64,000 bases of DNA, taken from positions 2,355,001 to 2,419,000 of the forward strand of contig NZ_CP161920.1 in NCBI RefSeq assembly GCF_040819555.1, read 5' to 3'. The DNA comes from Nitratireductor sp. GISD-1A_MAKvit. Its GTDB lineage: Bacteria; Pseudomonadota; Alphaproteobacteria; Rhizobiales; Rhizobiaceae. Each line of letters begins with the position of its first letter. The stretch's first letter is position 1. The notes under the pieces are model-generated. The model was not told the origin of the DNA. It did not search any database and saw only the letters and a list, made by a program, of their open reading frames with translations. Shown here piece by piece: positions 1 through 8,672 of this stretch. The position numbers were made by a program, and so were the translations under genes.

Positions 1-722
1 GCGTCCCTGTCGCCAAGCACGGCAATCGCGCGCTTTCCTCGCGCTCGGGTGCCGCCGACACGCTAGCAGCGCTTGGAATCAACATCGAGCTTTCCCCGGC
101 CCGGATTGCGGCCTGCATCAGGGAGGCCGGTCTCGGCTTCATGTTTGCACCCGCCCATCACTCTGCCATGCGCCATGTGGGACCCTCCCGGGTCGAACTG
201 GGCACGCGTACGATCTTCAATCTGCTTGGCCCTCTTTCCAACCCTGCTGGCGTGCGCCGCCAGCTTGTGGGTGTGTTTTCACCCGAATGGGTCGAACCGA
301 TCGCGCAGGTTCTGAAGCAATTGGGAACGCAATCCGCCTGGGTTGTTCATGGTGCCGGCCTCGACGAGATGACCACCGCCGGGACGACCCAGATCGCAGC
401 GCTGGAGAACGGCGAAATTCGGCATTTCGAGATCACGCCCGAGGAGCTCGGGCTGAAGCGCTCGACCATGGCAGAGCTCAAGGGTGGCGATGCCATGCAC
501 AATGCCAAGGCGCTGCGCGCCGTACTTGAAGGCGACAAGAACGCGTATCGTGATATCGCCCTGCTCAACTCCGGTGCCGCACTCGTTGTCGCCGGACGTG
601 CAAAGAATCTCAAGGACGGTGTCAGGCTCGCGGGCGAAGCGCTCGACCAGGGGCACGCACGGACAACCCTGGAACGTCTGATTGAAGTCTCCAACAAAGG
701 CCCGAATGCCGATGACGACTGA
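1..722 (+). CDS. trpD: Anthranilate phosphoribosyltransferase TrpD, 3' part
   Basis: TrpD transfers the phosphoribosyl group of PRPP to anthranilate, the second committed step of tryptophan synthesis, in the cytosol. The window opens inside the gene: the frame beginning at base 3 is open for 239 codons to the TGA at 720-722. The first residues visible are the family motif [15 protein letters not shown] (PRPP and anthranilate binding), followed by the [20 protein letters not shown] segment and [11 protein letters not shown], which are strongly conserved in TrpD. The missing 5' part should be about 100 codons. The gene runs directly into trpC with overlapping ends, so the two are very probably co-transcribed. 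Identification is from recognised motifs and context; I am very sure of it. Confidence 0.96.
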   Translation, partial: VPVAKHGNRALSSRSGAADTLAALGINIELSPARIAACIREAGLGFMFAPAHHSAMRHVGPSRVELGTRTIFNLLGPLSNPAGVRRQLVGVFSPEWVEPIAQVLKQLGTQSAWVVHGAGLDEMTTAGTTQIAALENGEIRHFEITPEELGLKRSTMAELKGGDAMHNAKALRAVLEGDKNAYRDIALLNSGAALVVAGRAKNLKDGVRLAGEALDQGHARTTLERLIEVSNKGPNADDD

Positions 723-1527
723 TATTCTGCGCAGGATAGAAGCCTACAAGCGCGAGGAAATTGCTGCAGCGAAGTCTGCCCTTCCCCTGTCGGATCTGGT
801 CGCAATGGCTCGCGAGGCGCAAGCGCCACGGGGTTTTGCCAATGCGCTCAGGGAAAAACAGGCGCTTGGCCGCCTGGGCCTTATTGCCGAGATCAAGAAG
901 GCCAGTCCTTCGCGCGGCCTTATCCGGGCCGACTTCGATCCGCCAGCGCTTGCGGCGGCCTATCAGGAAGGCGGAGCGGCCTGCCTCTCCGTCCTCACCG
1001 ACACCCCTTCCTTCCAGGGGGCACCCGAATTTCTGACGGCGGCGCGGACCGCCTGTTCCTTGCCCGTACTCCGCAAGGATTTTCTGTTTGAACCCTATCA
1101 GGTCTACGAAGCGCGCTGTTGGGGGGCGGATGCCATTTTGATCATCATGGCGAGCGTTTCCGATGATGAAGCAAGAGCGCTGGAGGACACTGCGCTCGGC
1201 CTTGGCATGGACTGCCTGATCGAGGTGCATGACGAACGGGAACTGGAACGTTCGCTGGAACTCTCATCTCCCCTCATCGGCATCAACAATCGCAATCTGA
1301 GAACCTTCGAAACCAGTCTCGAAACCAGTGAACGGCTTGCACCGCGTGTTCCCGAAGACCGTCTCGTCGTTGGAGAAAGCGGCATTTTCACCAATGACGA
1401 CTGCCGGCGCCTTGCCCGCTCGGGGATGAACACGTTTCTCGTGGGTGAGAGCCTGATGCGGCAGGACGACGTGACGGCAGCGACCCGTTCTCTCCTGGGA
1501 CTGGATTCCAGCAGGATGGCGGGCTGA
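706..1527 (+). CDS. trpC: Indole-3-glycerol phosphate synthase TrpC
   Basis: TrpC closes the ring of carboxyphenylamino-deoxyribulose phosphate to give indole-glycerol phosphate. The 273-residue product is a single (beta/alpha)8 barrel of the usual length. Visible motifs are [10 protein letters not shown] near residue 60 (catalytic lysine and phosphate contacts), [18 protein letters not shown] and VGESGI. Starts at 706 and 712 ([10 protein letters not shown] or MTTDILRR) are both possible; AAAGG at 696-700 is better spaced for 706. The start lies inside the last codons of trpD, which suggests translational coupling. moaC begins four bases after the stop. As in other rhizobia, trpC is a stand-alone enzyme and is not fused to TrpF. 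Confidence 0.96.
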   Translation: MPMTTDILRRIEAYKREEIAAAKSALPLSDLVAMAREAQAPRGFANALREKQALGRLGLIAEIKKASPSRGLIRADFDPPALAAAYQEGGAACLSVLTDTPSFQGAPEFLTAARTACSLPVLRKDFLFEPYQVYEARCWGADAILIIMASVSDDEARALEDTALGLGMDCLIEVHDERELERSLELSSPLIGINNRNLRTFETSLETSERLAPRVPEDRLVVGESGIFTNDDCRRLARSGMNTFLVGESLMRQDDVTAATRSLLGLDSSRMAG

Positions 1528-1530
1528 GCG

Positions 1531-2030
<500 letters not shown>

Positions 2031-2034
<4 letters not shown>

Positions 2035-3239
2035 CACTTCTGCCTGTCGATGAAGCGCTCGAACGTCTCCTTGAAGGCGTCAAGGCGTTGCCGGGTGAGG
2101 TCGTTGCGATAGAAGATGCCGGTGATCGCGTTCTGGCGGGACCGCTTGTGGCCAAACGCACACAGCCTCCTTTCGATGCTTCGGCCATGGATGGCTATGC
2201 CGTTCGTGCAGCCGATGTCGAGTTCCCTCACAAAACCGTCCTGCGCGTGATTGGAGAATCTGCCGCCGGAAAAAGGTTCGAGGGCCGTGTGGCAGATGGC
2301 GAAGCGGTTCGCATCTTTACCGGCGCGCCGGTGCCCCCGGGGGCCGATACCATCCTCATTCAGGAAAACGCCCGGCCTGTCGAGGACGGGCGGATTGAAG
2401 CCACCGAATCCGTTGCGGCAGGGCGCCATATTCGCAAGGCCGGCCTCGATTTTCGCACCGATGACACGGTTCTTGAACAGGGGCGCCTGCTCAACCCGGC
2501 ATCGATCGGACTTGCCGCCGCGGCAGGACATGCCAGCGTGGAAGTCACGGAACGACCGCTGGTAGCCATTCTTGCCACGGGAGACGAGCTGGTGCGCCCG
2601 GGGGAAACCTGCGGGCCCGACCAGATCGTGGCCTCAAATGGATATGCCATTGCCGCGCTTTCCCGAAGCGAGGGCGCGCGAATCCTCGATCTGGGTATCG
2701 TTGGCGACGAGCTGCCCGCCATTACGGCCGCCATACGCGCAGCGGGAGATGCAGGTGCCCATGTTCTTGTAACCCTCGGCGGTGCCTCAGTTGGCGCGCG
2801 CGATCTCGTTCGACAGGCACTTGTCGATGCCGGGGTGTCTCTCGACTTCTGGAAAATCGCCATGCGTCCCGGCAAGCCGCTGATGGCGGGACGGCGCGAA
2901 GGAATGCGTGTTCTGGGCCTGCCCGGCAACCCCGTTTCAAGTCTCGTCTGTGCGCATCTCTTCCTGCGCCCACTGGTCGCCCGGCTGGGACAGCGACGCT
3001 ACACACCGGATTTGCGTTCGGCGGTGCTGGCCACACCACTGCGCGAAAATGACGAGAGGCGGGATTATATCCGCGCCGCCGTTGCAGCCGGCCCCGACGG
3101 GTTGATCGCGACCCCGTTCACCCTTCAGGATTCCTCCATGCTGACGACGCTTGCAGCCGCCAATGCGTTGATCGTCCGAGAACCCGGTGCCGCAGCCGCC
3201 AGTGCCGGCGCGCGATGCCGGGTCCTTATGCTCGGCTGA
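2031..3239 (+). CDS. moeA: Molybdopterin molybdenumtransferase MoeA
   Basis: MoeA inserts molybdate into adenylylated molybdopterin to form the active cofactor. The 402-residue product shows the family landmarks: [15 protein letters not shown] near residue 50, [15 protein letters not shown] near residue 95, the MoCF-binding domain with ILATGDELV and [10 protein letters not shown], then [13 protein letters not shown] and the glycine-rich [11 protein letters not shown] near residue 305. It is the last gene of the trpD-trpC-moaC-moeA run. In several rhizobial genomes lexA follows moeA; here the next gene is ssb on the other strand and no lexA is present. The end of the operon is marked by a perfect 11-bp inverted repeat about 140 bases after the stop. 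Confidence 0.96.
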
Positions 3240-3381
3240 ATAGCGCAGATCCGATCACCGACCACCAAGCCCATTCGGGCCGTGCGGGATTTTCGCATTT
3301 CCGTTCAGGTTCCATGCCAGTCATCGGATAAAAAACAGGCCTCTAGCACAAGATACCGGCGGCACGCCGGGACGGGCGCAA

Positions 3382-3413
3382 CCCGAGAGCCCACGGCACG
3401 GCGGGCTCTCGGG
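3382..3413. terminator. Perfect 11-bp hairpin between moeA and ssb
   Basis: CCCGAGAGCCC at 3382-3392 and GGGCTCTCGGG at 3403-3413 are exact inverted copies around a 10-base loop. The hairpin sits between the convergent 3' ends of moeA and ssb, where a bidirectional terminator is expected. No T tract follows it on either strand, so intrinsic termination is not certain; it may only act as an mRNA 3'-end stabiliser. Confidence 0.45.
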
Positions 3414-3443
3414 GAAACGCCTGAACGTTGACCGCTGGCTCGA

Positions 3444-3956
3444 TCAGAACGGGATTTCGTCGTCGAGGTTTTGTGAGTAGTTTCCACCACCACCACCACC
3501 ACCACCGCCGCTGCTGCCGCCAGTGTCGGCTGGACCGGACTGACCGAAATCGGAGCTGCGCCCGCCGCCGCCGCTATAACCCACCTGGTTGTCGCCACCC
3601 TGCCCGCGCGTATCGAGCATCTGCAGCTCCCCACGGAATTTCTGCAGCACGACTTCCGTCGTGTAGCGATCCTGACCGTTCTGGTCGGTCCATTTGCGCG
3701 TCTGAAGCTGCCCCTCGATATAAACCTTGGCGCCCTTCTTCAGATACTGCTCGGCAACCTTTGCCAGATTGTCGTTGAAAATCACGACATTGTGCCACTC
3801 AGTGCGTTCGCGCCGCTCTCCGGACTGGCGATCGCGCCAGGTTTCGGACGTGGCAATCCGCATGTTGACGACCGGATCACCGGAATTCAGCCGCCGGATT
3901 TCCGGGTCGGCTCCCAGATTGCCCACCAGAATGACCTTGTTGACGCTGCCCGCCAT
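3444..3956 (-). CDS. ssb: Single-stranded DNA-binding protein SSB
   Basis: SSB coats single-stranded DNA in replication, repair and recombination. The 170-residue product has an N-terminal OB fold (about residues 1-110, opening [20 protein letters not shown], with ETWRD and TEWHNVVIF), a glycine-rich linker and the conserved acidic tip DDEIPF at the extreme C-terminus, which recruits partner proteins. The linker contains nine consecutive glycines encoded by a trinucleotide run. A LexA-type box lies about 105 bases upstream, over a likely promoter (TTGACA at 4094-4099 on the minus strand), so the gene is probably SOS-inducible along with divergent uvrA. The ssb-uvrA divergent pair is classical in proteobacteria. 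Confidence 0.97.
   Translation of the reverse strand: MAGSVNKVILVGNLGADPEIRRLNSGDPVVNMRIATSETWRDRQSGERRERTEWHNVVIFNDNLAKVAEQYLKKGAKVYIEGQLQTRKWTDQNGQDRYTTEVVLQKFRGELQMLDTRGQGGDNQVGYSGGGGRSSDFGQSGPADTGGSSGGGGGGGGGNYSQNLDDEIPF
3484..3504. repeat. (CCA)7 trinucleotide run in ssb
   Basis: Seven uninterrupted CCA units (GGT on the ssb strand), followed by two CCG units, encode nine glycines in the SSB linker. Because the unit is three bases long, gain or loss would change linker length without a frameshift. Confidence 0.85.
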
Positions 3957-4062
3957 GACGCTTCTCCACGCTTGATCCGAAATCTGCCGCGCACCTTATC
4001 GCAAGCACGACTGCCGCGCTCTCTCATGCTGCGACCGCCTGGATCTCGTCCACAACTCATTT

Positions 4063-4077
4063 GTTCTTATTATGTTC
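4063..4077. promoter_or_regulatory. SOS (LexA) box upstream of ssb
   Basis: GTTC at 4063-4066 and GTTC at 4074-4077 are separated by exactly seven bases (TTATTAT). This is the direct-repeat GTTC-N7-GTTC operator known for alphaproteobacterial LexA, not the palindrome of gamma-proteobacteria. Read on the ssb strand it is GAAC-N7-GAAC and covers a CATAAT-like -10 element, with TTGACA upstream at 4094-4099; the 19-base spacer is long. LexA binding there would block ssb transcription. The site and spacing are seen directly; regulation is inferred. Confidence 0.8.
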
Positions 4078-4156
4078 ACATTGAAGGGACGCCTGTCAAC
4101 GTCATTCGTGGCGGTCATCCAGCCTTCACCTGCACAATGCGTGTTCACATAAAGAA

Positions 4157-4185
4157 GGCCCCGTCGCGTTTTCGCGCACGGGGCC
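4157..4185. other. Hairpin in the ssb-uvrA spacer
   Basis: GGCCCCGT at 4157-4164 and ACGGGGCC at 4178-4185 are exact inverted copies. An inner CGCG-TTTT-CGCG element extends the stem. On the minus strand the stem is followed by TTCTTTATG, which looks like a weak intrinsic terminator pointing towards ssb, but I see no gene upstream of it on that strand. It could be a relic of one, or a small-RNA terminator. Confidence 0.35.
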
Positions 4186-4699
4186 AGTTGGGCCTGTGCC
4201 CATTTATGCCGGGAGTGTTTTACCGGCCAGTCAAGGCAGAACGGACTTCACCGTTCCTGTCTTCAAGAATGTCTGATTTTCCGGAGCGGTCGGCCGCCAG
4301 CGTTGTCGTGCCTGCCGACGTCCACGATCCACGAGATCGGTGGTCGCCATGGATCCGGGCACTGCACCTGGGCTACGGGCCGAAGATGGCCCGACACATG
4401 TGCGAGAGCGGATCAGCCAACCGTGGCTTCGCCGATGTTGCGAAGCCCGATGGATCGGTCAGGTGGAGTCATTGCTCCCTCCTCTTTCGCGTTCAGACGG
4501 TTTGCTCTGTGTCGGCTGGCTCCAGCGGCCAAGCCGCCCAACGTGCCCACCGGCACCTACCGGAGCGGCGAACAGCCGCGAGCACCGACACCGGGGATAG
4601 TGCGCTCTCGCCGGGGTTCGGTCAAGCGGTTCCCGGCTGCTGCCATAAAATGTGATCGGCGCCCCACACGCGCCTGCCGACAAGACCTGTCAGGAGCGA
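4186..4699. other. Intergenic stretch with no supportable gene
   Basis: The ssb-uvrA spacer is about 930 bases, unusually long for this divergent pair. Between the hairpin and the uvrA operator I find no reading frame that looks like protein on either strand. The open frames present are low-complexity, rich in Arg, Pro and Ser, and lack credible ribosome binding sites. No tRNA-like fold was noticed. A decayed gene or an unrecognised small RNA remains possible. Confidence 0.5.
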
Positions 4700-4714
4700 G
4701 TTCTTTTTTTGTTC
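4700..4714. promoter_or_regulatory. SOS (LexA) box upstream of uvrA
   Basis: GTTC at 4700-4703, seven T residues, then GTTC at 4711-4714: a second exact GTTC-N7-GTTC box. A third GTTC follows at 4718-4721. The box sits just upstream of a TATAAC -10-like element at 4735-4740 and so would cover the -35 region of a uvrA promoter. uvrA is a classic SOS gene. Presence is seen directly; LexA control is inferred from family knowledge. Confidence 0.8.
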
Positions 4715-4887
4715 TTTGTTCTTGCACTTTTTTTTATAACGCGAGACAACACATCGCAGCAGCAAACCGACGTCAGGAAACTGCTGGCGCCTTTGAAGCG
4801 GTCGACATTTTCGGCGCGTTTCCTACATGAAGCTGGGTCGGCATGTGGCCGGTCATTCACGATATTCGAGACAGGCAGCGACGGGGC

Positions 4888-7813
4888 ATGCCAGAACACA
4901 AGTCCATAACCATTCGCGGCGCGCGCGAGCACAATCTCAAAAATGTCGATCTCGACCTTCCGCGCGAGAAGCTGATCGTCATGACCGGACTTTCGGGATC
5001 GGGCAAGTCATCGCTTGCCTTCGACACGATCTATGCCGAGGGGCAGCGACGGTATGTGGAGAGCCTGTCGGCCTATGCGCGGCAGTTTCTCGAAATGATG
5101 CAGAAGCCGGATGTCGACCAGATCGACGGGCTTTCGCCGGCCATCTCCATCGAGCAGAAGACCACGTCCAAGAATCCGCGCTCCACCGTGGGTACGGTGA
5201 CGGAGATTTATGACTACATGCGCCTGCTTTTTGCGCGGGTCGGCGTGCCATATTCTCCCGCAACCGGTCTTCCCATCGAGAGCCAGACGGTGAGCCAGAT
5301 GGTGGATCGCGTCATGGCGCTGGAGGAAGGCACACGTCTTTATATCCTCGCGCCGATCGTGCGGGGGCCGTAAGGGCGAATACCGCAAGGAGATGGCCGA
5401 GCTTCAGAAGAAAGGGTTTCAGCGCGTCAAGGTGGATGGCACGTTCTATGAAATCGCGGACGTGCCGGCGCTCGACAAGAAATACAAGCACGATATCGAC
5501 GTGGTGGTGGACCGTGTCGTCGTGCGCGAAGATCTGGCCACGCGCCTGGCGGATTCACTCGAGACCTGCCTCAAGCTTGCCGAGGGGCTTGCCGTTGCCG
5601 AGTTCGCCGACAAACCCCTGTCGGATGCAGACACGGCGAAAGGTGGCGGTGCCAACAAGTCCAAGAACGAAACGCATGAGCGTATCGTCTTTTCCGAAAA
5701 ATTCGCCTGCCCGGTCTCCGGCTTCACCATTTCGGAGATCGAGCCGCGGCTGTTTTCGTTCAACAATCCGGCCGGCGCCTGTCCGACCTGCGACGGGCTT
5801 GGCAGCCAGCGTGCGATCGACCCCGCCCTGGTCGTGCCCGAAGGTGATGCCATTCTGCGGGAAGGCGCCATCGCCCCATGGGCCAAGTCCACCTCACCCT
5901 ACTATCTCCAGACCCTCGAAGCGCTTGGCCGCGAATACGGGTTCAAGGTTGGCGACCGCTGGCGCGACCTGCCGGAGGAGGGAAAAAATGCGATCCTGAA
6001 CGGGACCGGCAGCAAGAAGATCGTCTTCGAATATGATGACGGTCTGCGCAGTTACCGCACGACCAAGCCATTCGAGGGCGTTGTGGTGAATCTGCAGCGC
6101 CGCTGGAAAGAGACCGATTCGGCCTGGATGCGTGAAGAGATCGAACGCTACATGTCGGGCCACCCCTGCCCCGACTGTGGCGGCCACCGGCTGAAACCCG
6201 AAGCGCTTGCCGTCAAAATCGACGGTCTGCATATCGGTCAGGTAACGGAAATGTCGATCCGCAAGGCCGGCGAGTGGTTCGAAACCCTGCCCGAACGCCT
6301 GAACGACAAGCAGAACGAGATTGCGGTTCGCATACTCAAGGAGATCCGGGAGCGGCTGCGTTTTCTCAACGATGTCGGCCTCGACTACCTGACACTTTCG
6401 CGCAATTCGGGCACGCTGTCGGGTGGCGAAAGCCAGCGTATCCGGCTCGCCTCGCAGATCGGCTCCGGTCTGACCGGTGTGCTCTATGTGCTCGACGAGC
6501 CGTCCATCGGGCTGCATCAGCGCGACAATGACCGGCTTCTGTCAACGCTGCGTCACCTTCGTGATCTCGGCAACACGGTGATTGTGGTGGAGCATGACGA
6601 GGATGCCATACTGACTGCAGATCACGTGGTCGACATCGGGCCTGCAGCCGGCGTCCATGGCGGCCAGATCATTGCCGAAGGGACACCGCGCGACATCATG
6701 GCCAATCCGGCCTCCATCACCGGCAAATACCTCACCGGTGCGATGGGGATTGCGATGCCCGAGCAGCGCCGCGAGATACCGAAGAAGCGCCGCATCCGCG
6801 TCGTGGGCGCCCGCGGAAACAATCTGAAGGATGTGACGGCGGAAGTGCCGCTCGGCACGTTTTCCTGTGTGACCGGCGTTTCGGGTGGTGGAAAATCGAC
6901 ACTGTTGATCGAAACGCTCTTCAAATCCGCCTCACGCCGCATCATGGGATCGCGCGAGCAGCCGGCAGAGCACGACCGGATCGAGGGCCTGGAACATCTC
7001 GACAAGGTCATCGACATCGATCAGTCGCCAATCGGGCGCACACCGCGCTCAAACCCTGCGACCTATACCGGTGCCTTCACCCCGATCCGCGACTGGTTTG
7101 CAGGTTTGCCGGAAGCCAAGGCGCGCGGCTATCAGCCCGGGCGCTTTTCCTTCAATGTCAAGGGCGGGCGCTGTGAAGCCTGTCAGGGCGACGGCGTGAT
7201 CAAGATCGAGATGCACTTCCTTCCCGATGTGTATGTCACCTGTGATGTCTGCCAGGGCAAGCGCTACAACCGGGAAACCCTCGAGGTCACCTTCAAGGGA
7301 AAATCCATTGCCGACGTTCTGGAGATGACCGTGGACGAAGGCGTGGAGTTCTTCTCGGCCGTACCGGCGGTGCGCGACAAGCTCACCACGCTCGCACGGG
7401 TCGGGCTCGGCTATATCCATATCGGCCAGCAGGCGACGACCCTTTCGGGCGGTGAGGCACAGCGCATCAAGCTGGCCAAGGAGCTTTCCAAACGTGCGAC
7501 GGGCCGCACTCTCTATATTCTGGACGAACCGACTACCGGTCTTCATTTCCACGATGTCGCCAAGCTGCTCGAAGTGCTTCACGAACTCGTGGATCAGGGC
7601 AATACGGTGGTCGTCATCGAACATAATCTCGAGGTCATCAAGACCGCCGACTGGGTTCTCGATCTCGGGCCCGAAGGCGGTGACGGCGGGGGTGAACTGG
7701 TTGCCAGCGGCTCCATTGACGACATCATGGCAGCCCCGCGCAGCTATACGGGCAAATTTCTCAAGGAACTCCTGGAACGCCGGCCGGCCGGCAAGGCGCA
7801 GGCAGCGGAGTAG
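4888..7813 (+). CDS. uvrA: Excinuclease ABC subunit A, UvrA (apparent +1 frameshift)
   Basis: UvrA is the damage-sensing ABC ATPase of nucleotide excision repair. Reading from ATG 4888 ([20 protein letters not shown], the usual family start) the frame gives Walker A GLSGSGKS at residues 34-41, then hits TAA at 5371 after IVRGP. Dropping one G from the five-G run at 5363-5367 continues as [20 protein letters not shown], exactly as in other UvrA proteins, and gives 974 residues. The rest is complete: zinc pairs CPTC, CPDC and CEAC/CDVC, signatures [12 protein letters not shown] and [12 protein letters not shown], second Walker A GVSGGGKS, and Walker B VLDEP and ILDEP. I regard the frameshift as a sequence error at GGGGGCC. 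An SOS box lies about 175 bases upstream of the start. Confidence 0.93.
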
Positions 7814-7817
7814 GACA

Positions 7818-8618
7818 ATGGATGCAGGCACCATTCGCGCTGGCATGGGCGGCTGGACCTTTCAGCCGTGGGAAGGCACCTTCTATCCTGACGATCTGCC
7901 CAAGAAGCGCCAGCTTGAGTTTGCTTCGCGGCAGGTGCCCACAATCGAGGTGAATGGCACCTATTATGGCAGCCAGAAGCCAGCGACCTATGCCAAATGG
8001 GCGAATGAAGCGCCGGACGGCTTCGTCTTTTCGCTGAAAGGGAACCGGTTCGTGACGAACCGCAAGGTTCTGTCGCAAGCTTCTGATTCCCTTGAGAAGT
8101 TCCTTGGATCTGGCATTGTCGAGATGGGAGAGAAGCTCGGACCGATCGTCTGGCAGTTCGCTCCAACGAAGAAGTTCGACCCTGACGATTTCGAAGGATT
8201 TTTAAAGCTTCTACCTTCCAAGCGGGAGGGCGTTCGGCTCCGCCACGTGCTGGAAGTTCGGCATGCGTCCTTTTGCACGCCCGAGTTTCCCCGGCTCGCG
8301 CGCAGATACGGCGCAACCATCTGTTACGCGCATCACAACGCCTACCCCGAGATTGCAGATATCACAGGAGATTTTGTCTATGCGCGGCTTCAGCGCGGTC
8401 AGGATGACGTCCCTACCGCCTATCCGACGTCAGAACTGGCGAGTTGGGCAGAGCGTGCATCACTTTGGGCGCGGGGGCTCCAGCCCGATGACCTGCCACT
8501 GGCCGAGCCGGATTTCACACCGGTAACCACACCACGTGACGTGTTTGTCTATTTCATCCATGAAGGCAAGATTCGCGCACCTCATGCAGCCCGTGCCTTC
8601 ATGGAGCGCATTGCCTGA
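7818..8618 (+). CDS. DUF72 (YecE-like) TIM-barrel protein
   Basis: This 266-residue protein belongs to the DUF72/YecE family, a TIM barrel of unknown activity. Recognisable family features are the opening IRAGMGGWTFQPWEGTFYPDDLP, the segment TIEVNGTYYGSQKPATYAKWANEAPDGFVFSLKGNRFVTN, then WQFAPTKKF, LEVRHASF and FVYARLQRG. No catalytic residues can be assigned with confidence. The ATG at 7818 is four bases after the uvrA stop, so it is probably read through from the uvrA promoter and may be SOS co-induced. An intrinsic terminator follows at 8643-8667. The function is unknown; the family call is firm. Confidence 0.88.
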   Translation: MDAGTIRAGMGGWTFQPWEGTFYPDDLPKKRQLEFASRQVPTIEVNGTYYGSQKPATYAKWANEAPDGFVFSLKGNRFVTNRKVLSQASDSLEKFLGSGIVEMGEKLGPIVWQFAPTKKFDPDDFEGFLKLLPSKREGVRLRHVLEVRHASFCTPEFPRLARRYGATICYAHHNAYPEIADITGDFVYARLQRGQDDVPTAYPTSELASWAERASLWARGLQPDDLPLAEPDFTPVTTPRDVFVYFIHEGKIRAPHAARAFMERIA

Positions 8619-8642
8619 TCCAGTTTTAACAGTACTCGCTAT

Positions 8643-8667
8643 AAAGCACTGTTTAAAAGTGTTTTTT
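8643..8667 (+). terminator. Intrinsic terminator after the DUF72 gene
   Basis: AAAGCACT (8643-8650) pairs with AGTGTTTT (8658-8665), with one G-T wobble, around a seven-base loop. The T run extends to 8667. This is a classical rho-independent signal ending the uvrA-DUF72 transcript, in the short gap before the convergent comEC. Confidence 0.7.
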
Positions 8668-8672
8668 AAGGA

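Noticed and set aside
3792..4655. Plus-strand open frame running from inside ssb through the ssb-uvrA spacer
   Set aside because: Its first part is antisense to ssb and the rest reads as random Arg/Pro/Ser-rich sequence with no start signal.
4888..7813. uvrA, pyrH, tsf, clpA, topA and the carboxypeptidase as true pseudogenes
   Set aside because: Each has only one lesion, always an extra G/C at GGCC, no other decay, and several are essential. A sequence error explains all six.
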